Below are positions 59,955 to 64,000 of a DNA stretch of 64,000 nucleotides, piece by piece. Each line of letters opens with the position of its first letter. The stretch's first letter is position 1. Below the pieces are notes generated by a model. The model worked only from the letters and a program-made list of their open reading frames with translations, had not been told where the DNA came from and ran no database searches. A program made the translations under genes and the position numbers. The stretch is from a bacterium (lineage in GTDB: Bacteria; Joyebacterota; Joyebacteria; Joyebacterales; Joyebacteraceae): contig JALGZD010000111.1 of the NCBI GenBank assembly GCA_025782395.1, forward strand, positions 1 to 64,000, in the 5' to 3' direction.

Positions 59955-62351
59955 CTACTTCAGAAGCGTCATCTTCCGTGTCGCCTTCTCCCCGCCGTAG
60001 GAAAGCTCCAGGAAGTAAATGCCGCTTGCTGCCGGGAATCCATCCGTTTCACGCCCGTCCCAAGTCACCGCATGACTACCCGGATCCTGGACCAGGTCTA
60101 CGAGCGTGGTCACGAGTCGGCCGTCAATGGTGTAGATGTTGAGAGTGGTCCTCGCCTTCCCGGTTTCGACCGGATTCAACACATAGCTGATCGTAGTCAA
60201 GGGATTGAACGGGTTAGGCGCAATTCCGGTGATCAAGAACGCCCGTCCGCCGGGGATGATGTCGCTGTCACCAACACCAGTGCCTTCAGGCCAGTTGGCG
60301 AACGAGCCAGTGATTGCCAGCGCAAACGGCTGCGGGGCGTGCGGTACCGTGGCCCCCGACACAGTAATCGTGTATGTGCCCGTGGCCGGGCTGTTGAGCC
60401 GGACGACCTCCTCGACGTTGCGCGAGTCAGCCGCGCCGCCGGTTGTGGACTGCCCGCCGCTGAAGACGTTGCCGGAATACGTGCCGCTTGGTCCCGTGAC
60501 CGTCAGGTTAAGGTTGTTCTGGATGGCGACGCCGGCACCGCTTGACGCGGGGTAGTCGCTCCAGACGAGGACGATTTCAAGCGGAACCGAGGACGAATCG
60601 ACCTCGAACTGGAATTCATCAGTTCCACCCTGGCTCACACCCGGCGTGACGTCATGGACAATGAGCTCCCGGGCATCCCCGTCAAAAAAGAGCACGTCGT
60701 CCAGAAGGATCCGTCCCCAGCCTTCGTTGTAGTTCGGGATGTCGGCCGAGGCCATGTCCGCGGCGGAGTTCATGAGGCAAGTCTTGACGAGCGCTGCGCT
60801 CGGATTCAGGCCGTCGTCAGTCACCTCTTCGCCGCTTGGGTACCATCCCTCCTCGAAGTACTGGCGAGTGAGTGCGGCGCATCCTGCTACGGCCGGCGTC
60901 GCCATCGAGGTTCCCTGGAACGGAGATGCCACGATCGCGCAGGTCTGTGCCGGTGGGTTGCCCGGGTGGTTATTGGCCGAGTTCACATAAGTGTCGTTTG
61001 CCTCGCCGCCCGGTGCGCACAGGGTTGGCTTGTAGCGGTTGTCGAACGACGGTCCCCTGCTGGAGTATCCAGCCATCGTGTTCTGATTGAACGGTCTCCG
61101 CGTCGCTCCCACTGTGACGCAGTTCTTTGCCGTGCCCGGGAATCCAACGGTGCCGGAGCCGGGTCCGGCGTTGCCTGCAGCGAAAAGAAAGAGGAAGTCC
61201 TTGTTGTTCCAGGTGAAGCTGTCGACATTCTGCGCGTACGAGTCGTAGCTGTTCTCAGAGCCGCCCCAGGAGTTCGAGTGGATCCGGGCTCCGGCGTTGT
61301 ACGCGTTCTGATACGCCGAGGTGCAGTTGTCGGGAACGGCGATAGTACCCACGGTACAGGCCCACTCGTCATCGGCGCCGACGTCCTGCATCATAAGCTT
61401 CGCCTTGTAGGCGACTCCGTTGTAGTCGTAGTTACCTGGGTTGACGTACGACTGGTCACCGGCAAGTGTGCCGCATACGTGTGTTCCGTGGCCTGTGTCG
61501 CAACCGTCGTATGCCACACCGCCGCCATAGGTGGTGTAGTTGTAGACCTTGCGGTTCGTCGGCCCGGGCGGATTACCGCTGTCACGGAACCAGCACGAGT
61601 TGTAGTCTAGCCCGGAGTCCATGACGCAGACGAGCTGGTCCTCTCCGTGAATCCCCTTGTCCCAGATCGGAGTCTGAGCGGAGACGTTCGACTGGACGCA
61701 CCAGACCCCGCGATCGTTCATGAAGAGAAACTCGGGCTTCTCCTCGATCCACCAGACGTCAGCAAGCCTCGCAATGGAGTTCACCAGAGTGGGGGAGGCG
61801 TGAACGACGATGAGTTTCTCGATCCCGTTGTCCGATGAACTGAGGATCTCTCCGCCGAGCGCCGCGATAGCCGATGAAGTAGCCTCGATGTCGTCGAAGA
61901 CGCGAACCATCAGTGTCAGGAACGAATCAGCGGCTCGATCAGGGGACTGGAACTCGTGGGTTCCGATCGTCGGACTCATCTTGTATGCGGGGTGGAATGG
62001 ACCGGTCCAGGTGACCTCGTCCAGATCCGCGAAACGGGCGCGCGCATCTGTCGTTGCGCGCACGACATACGTATTGTCGGGGATGTAGGCGATCAACTCT
62101 CCGCCGGCTGCAATGACTGCGTCCTTACGGACGTCGGTCGGCGGCCCGGAGAGTTGGACAAGGTAGTATCCGGCCTCGCTCGCCTCAGGCTTCTCTGCGC
62201 GAAGCCACGAGACAATCTCAGGCTCGCCTTCCGCTGGGTCGAAGCTGTGTGTGACAAGGTGGATCGTGTCGCCCGCCACAGCGGGCAGTGCCGCGCAAGT
62301 TACCAGCAGAACAGACACCAAGAGCACGGTCGCAACGAGAGTTCTTGACAC
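59955..62351 (-). CDS. Subtilisin-like (S8) secreted protease with FlgD-like sorting tail
   Basis: 798 residues from a GTG at 62351, preceded by AGGAGG at 6 bases; a longer frame to 62510 lacks any site. Signal peptide at 1-27 (ALPAVAG). An I9-like propeptide covers about 30-200. The S8 domain has D245 (VCVMDSGLDYN), H288 (DTGHGTHVCG), the oxyanion region FLFAAGNAGPGS, and S482 (GTSMATPA). A jelly-roll P-domain-like part follows. The last 90 residues form the FlgD/PorSS-type tail (GIAPNPFNPLTTISY, TWDGRETDG, ASGIYFLEL), used for secretion or surface attachment in FCB-type bacteria. Extracellular nutrient or maturation protease. Confidence 0.92.
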   Translation of the reverse strand: MSRTLVATVLLVSVLLVTCAALPAVAGDTIHLVTHSFDPAEGEPEIVSWLRAEKPEASEAGYYLVQLSGPPTDVRKDAVIAAGGELIAYIPDNTYVVRATTDARARFADLDEVTWTGPFHPAYKMSPTIGTHEFQSPDRAADSFLTLMVRVFDDIEATSSAIAALGGEILSSSDNGIEKLIVVHASPTLVNSIARLADVWWIEEKPEFLFMNDRGVWCVQSNVSAQTPIWDKGIHGEDQLVCVMDSGLDYNSCWFRDSGNPPGPTNRKVYNYTTYGGGVAYDGCDTGHGTHVCGTLAGDQSYVNPGNYDYNGVAYKAKLMMQDVGADDEWACTVGTIAVPDNCTSAYQNAYNAGARIHSNSWGGSENSYDSYAQNVDSFTWNNKDFLFLFAAGNAGPGSGTVGFPGTAKNCVTVGATRRPFNQNTMAGYSSRGPSFDNRYKPTLCAPGGEANDTYVNSANNHPGNPPAQTCAIVASPFQGTSMATPAVAGCAALTRQYFEEGWYPSGEEVTDDGLNPSAALVKTCLMNSAADMASADIPNYNEGWGRILLDDVLFFDGDARELIVHDVTPGVSQGGTDEFQFEVDSSSVPLEIVLVWSDYPASSGAGVAIQNNLNLTVTGPSGTYSGNVFSGGQSTTGGAADSRNVEEVVRLNSPATGTYTITVSGATVPHAPQPFALAITGSFANWPEGTGVGDSDIIPGGRAFLITGIAPNPFNPLTTISYVLNPVETGKARTTLNIYTIDGRLVTTLVDLVQDPGSHAVTWDGRETDGFPAASGIYFLELSYGGEKATRKMTLLK

Positions 62352-62519
62352 TATGGACCTCCTCTTGCCGAACGGCGAAGTATCACCGTCGTGGTTGGCG
62401 GTCGTATCTTCCTCGAGGGGTAGGGTAACTTGAGTGAGCACCCGGTAACCGAGATCTCCTGCTGCTCGACATAGCGGCAAGGCGAGTCCCATACGGCACA
62501 CGGATAGCACACGTCGATG

Positions 62520-62549
62520 ATCTTAGCAGAGAAGTGGGGGTGTTGTCAA
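62520..62549 (-). promoter_or_regulatory. Sigma-70-type promoter of the S8 protease gene
   Basis: On the minus strand TTGACA (62549-62544) and TAAGAT (62525-62520) are spaced by 18 bases, about 170 bases upstream of the GTG start. The leader between them holds no ORF of note. Confidence 0.6.
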
Positions 62550-62564
62550 GAACCGGCGCCATCG

Positions 62565-63392
62565 CTAGAACTCGAGCGCCCTCAGCGCGCCTCTGCTGTA
62601 GGAGATGTCGAGCGCTATGACTACCCCACGCCGTTCCTCCCCGAGGTCGCCGACGATCTCCTCGAGTCCTTCAACGAACTGTTCGACAGCGCCTTTGTCG
62701 ATCGCCAGAAGGAAGACGTGGCCGAACTCCTGACCCTCGGAGAAGACGCGCGCGAAATCCGCGAAGAGCGGAACCTTCGTGAGGAAACCCTCCACATTGC
62801 GGGCGTCGAGTACGGTCGCACTCGTCGCGCCGACCTCCGTGAAGTATTCCACGACGGGATCGAAATAGTTGGAATCGATGAGTTCGAATATCAGAAGCTG
62901 GTTCTCTCCTGTCGATGTCGCCTTGGTTGCCGCGCCTTCCATCTTCTCGATTCGGTCGTAGATATCCCAAGCAACGTTCGCCGTGACGAGCGTCTCGATG
63001 AACGATGGATCGCTGAGGAGTCTGGCGACTTTGGCGAGGATCCTGAGATAGTCCTGCGACTGATCCGGTGGCGCAACCATGGCGACCACGAACTTCACAG
63101 GCAATCCATCAACCGAGTCGTACTGAATCCCTCGTTTCGCAACTCCGATGGCGCCACAGATCCGCCGAAGTCCCGCTATCTTCCCATGCGGAATGCCGAC
63201 CTCTTTCCCCACGCCCGTCGTCGCCGTCCTCTCCCGCTCGTTCAGAGCCTTCAGAACCGTCGATTCATCGATCTCCGCGAGAGCCGGGTTCTTCTTGAGG
63301 AGAGACACCATCTCTCCGAAGAGCTCCTCCTTGGTCCTGGCCTTGAGGGTGGAGTTGATGCTCTCGATAACCACTGCTTCCAGCAGTTTCAT
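62565..63392 (-). CDS. PTS EIIA-like (PtsN type) regulatory protein
   Basis: 275 residues. Residues 1-150 form an EIIA type-2 domain of the fructose/PtsN class: LLKKNPALAEIDESTVLKAL, then RERTATTGVGKEVGIPHGKI, where the His of IPHGK is the phosphorylation site. The C-terminal 115 residues (QLLIFELIDSNYFDPVVEYFTE) look like a small PII-like ferredoxin-fold module. The gene starts in the stop of the antiporter gene (ATGA), so it likely regulates that transporter rather than importing sugar. No EI or HPr gene is in view. Confidence 0.8.
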   Translation of the reverse strand: MKLLEAVVIESINSTLKARTKEELFGEMVSLLKKNPALAEIDESTVLKALNERERTATTGVGKEVGIPHGKIAGLRRICGAIGVAKRGIQYDSVDGLPVKFVVAMVAPPDQSQDYLRILAKVARLLSDPSFIETLVTANVAWDIYDRIEKMEGAATKATSTGENQLLIFELIDSNYFDPVVEYFTEVGATSATVLDARNVEGFLTKVPLFADFARVFSEGQEFGHVFLLAIDKGAVEQFVEGLEEIVGDLGEERRGVVIALDISYSRGALRALEF

Positions 63393-64000
63393 CTGATGAC
63401 CTCCCTGCTTGCCCTGTCCCGCGTACTTCTGGTCGATCCCGAAGCTTCAAGCGCGAACTTCGTCATCGGTGGTCCCAGGACTTCATTGACGAGGATCGAT
63501 GCGAGTACGATGTTGACCATGATCCCCATGTAGGGCAGATGCGCAAACGCCGCCGTATCCTGCAGCACGAGAATAAGTCCTATTGCGACTCCGGCCTGCG
63601 GCAGGAGGGCGAGGCCGAGGTACTTCCGTGTGGCGGGGGAATCCTGCGCCACGACGGCGCCGGCGAAGGCGCCTCCGTACTTTCCGATCGCTCTTGCAAT
63701 GAGGTAGACGATTCCCAGGACACCGGTCGTCATGAGTACCCTGATGTCGAGCTCGGTTCCCGCCAGAGCGAAGAACGCAGCATAGATAGGTGGAGCGAGC
63801 GGTTCGAGAATGCGCATGATCCTCGAGTTCTTGGGGGAGAGGTTTATGAGAAGGAACCCGACCATCATGTTCGCGATCAGGGGAGAGATGTGAAGCGAGA
63901 TCGCGATCCCACTCGTGAGGAGTACGAAGCCGAGCACGATGACAATAATCTCATTGCTTCTCTTTCTGGTGAAGACCAGACGATGGACCACGTACCCCAT
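63389..64000 (-). CDS. Cation:proton antiporter (CPA2/Kef-like), C-terminal part
   Basis: The frame is open to the right edge, so the N-terminal half is missing; the ATG at 64000 is internal. The 203 visible residues hold about six hydrophobic segments with the CPA pattern: PLIANMMVGFLLINLSP, AFFALAGTELD, RAIGKYGGAFAGAV and GLALLPQAGVAIGLILVL. These match the last six helices of Na+/H+ exchanger-domain transporters, where the KY/GG segment lies in the ion pathway. Coupling to an EIIA-like gene suggests allosteric control of ion flux. Ion specificity cannot be told. Confidence 0.85.
   Translation of the reverse strand: MGYVVHRLVFTRKRSNEIIVIVLGFVLLTSGIAISLHISPLIANMMVGFLLINLSPKNSRIMRILEPLAPPIYAAFFALAGTELDIRVLMTTGVLGIVYLIARAIGKYGGAFAGAVVAQDSPATRKYLGLALLPQAGVAIGLILVLQDTAAFAHLPYMGIMVNIVLASILVNEVLGPPMTKFALEASGSTRSTRDRASREVIR

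Overview
The window is a piece of a GC-rich chromosome from a diderm (Gram-negative-type) bacterium. Evidence for an outer membrane is a TamB/TamA-like pair, heptosyltransferase-like and GT4 glycosyltransferases, a small beta-barrel protein and a secreted protease with a PNPFNP-type C-terminal sorting tail. That tail, a tricorn-type protease, GH57 glucan enzymes, a very long GlmL-like protein, an archaeal-type valyl-tRNA synthetase and several Cys-rich or HExxH secreted proteins of unknown function resemble genomes of the FCB-related candidate phyla (Eisenbacteria/Krumholzibacteria-like). This placement is inference from gene content, not a phylogeny. No rRNA, tRNA, CRISPR array, transposase or phage gene was seen.

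Region by region. 1-7587 is a type I restriction-modification operon (hsdM presumably lies left of the window) carrying a YhcG/DUF1016 nuclease, a 37-codon ORF that looks like a detached HsdM tail, hsdS, an RloC/PrrC-like anticodon-nuclease candidate and hsdR; every junction is a 4-base ATGA overlap. 7600-12430 is an accessory strip: cupin, HigB/HigA-metallopeptidase toxin-antitoxin, VOC protein, two gene remnants, DUF2784 membrane protein and an AT-richer methyltransferase. 12592-19033 holds a chimeric MuiA-like protein, an HExxH secreted protein flanked by two related 67-bp elements, and the GlmL-like protein. 19103-24980 has a lipoprotein, a MATE transporter, a PfkB kinase, a HAD phosphatase, an amidase and a frameshifted PBP4. 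25055-30047 is a signalling block: LytS-like histidine kinase, LytTR regulator, membrane-anchored bactofilin-like protein and a PP2C/SpoIIE phosphatase that shares its four-helix membrane module with the kinase. 30162-34883 has a probable pseudoenzyme paralogue of the HExxH protein, a Cys-rich secreted protein, an RlmI-like methyltransferase and a PflX-like radical SAM protein. 34992-39668 is a DUF4912-GH57-GH57 alpha-glucan operon. 39669-45957 encodes TamB and TamA-like proteins. 46143-50765 has groEL without groES, then a T-box riboswitch controlling archaeal-type valS. 50766-53472 continues with two glycosyltransferases and a THEP1 NTPase. 53458-55990 contains four short tandem duplications, three of them spanning stop codons of consecutive plus-strand genes. 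56003-64000 has a tricorn-like protease, a barrel protein, a subtilisin-like protease, and a PTS EIIA-like protein coupled to a cation:proton antiporter cut by the right edge.

The strongest leads are the kinase/bactofilin/phosphatase block with a shared sensor module, the stop-codon-anchored duplications and flanking elements, the RloC-like gene inside a type I RM operon, the HExxH/HQxxH paralogue pair, and the T-box in front of an archaeal-type ValRS.
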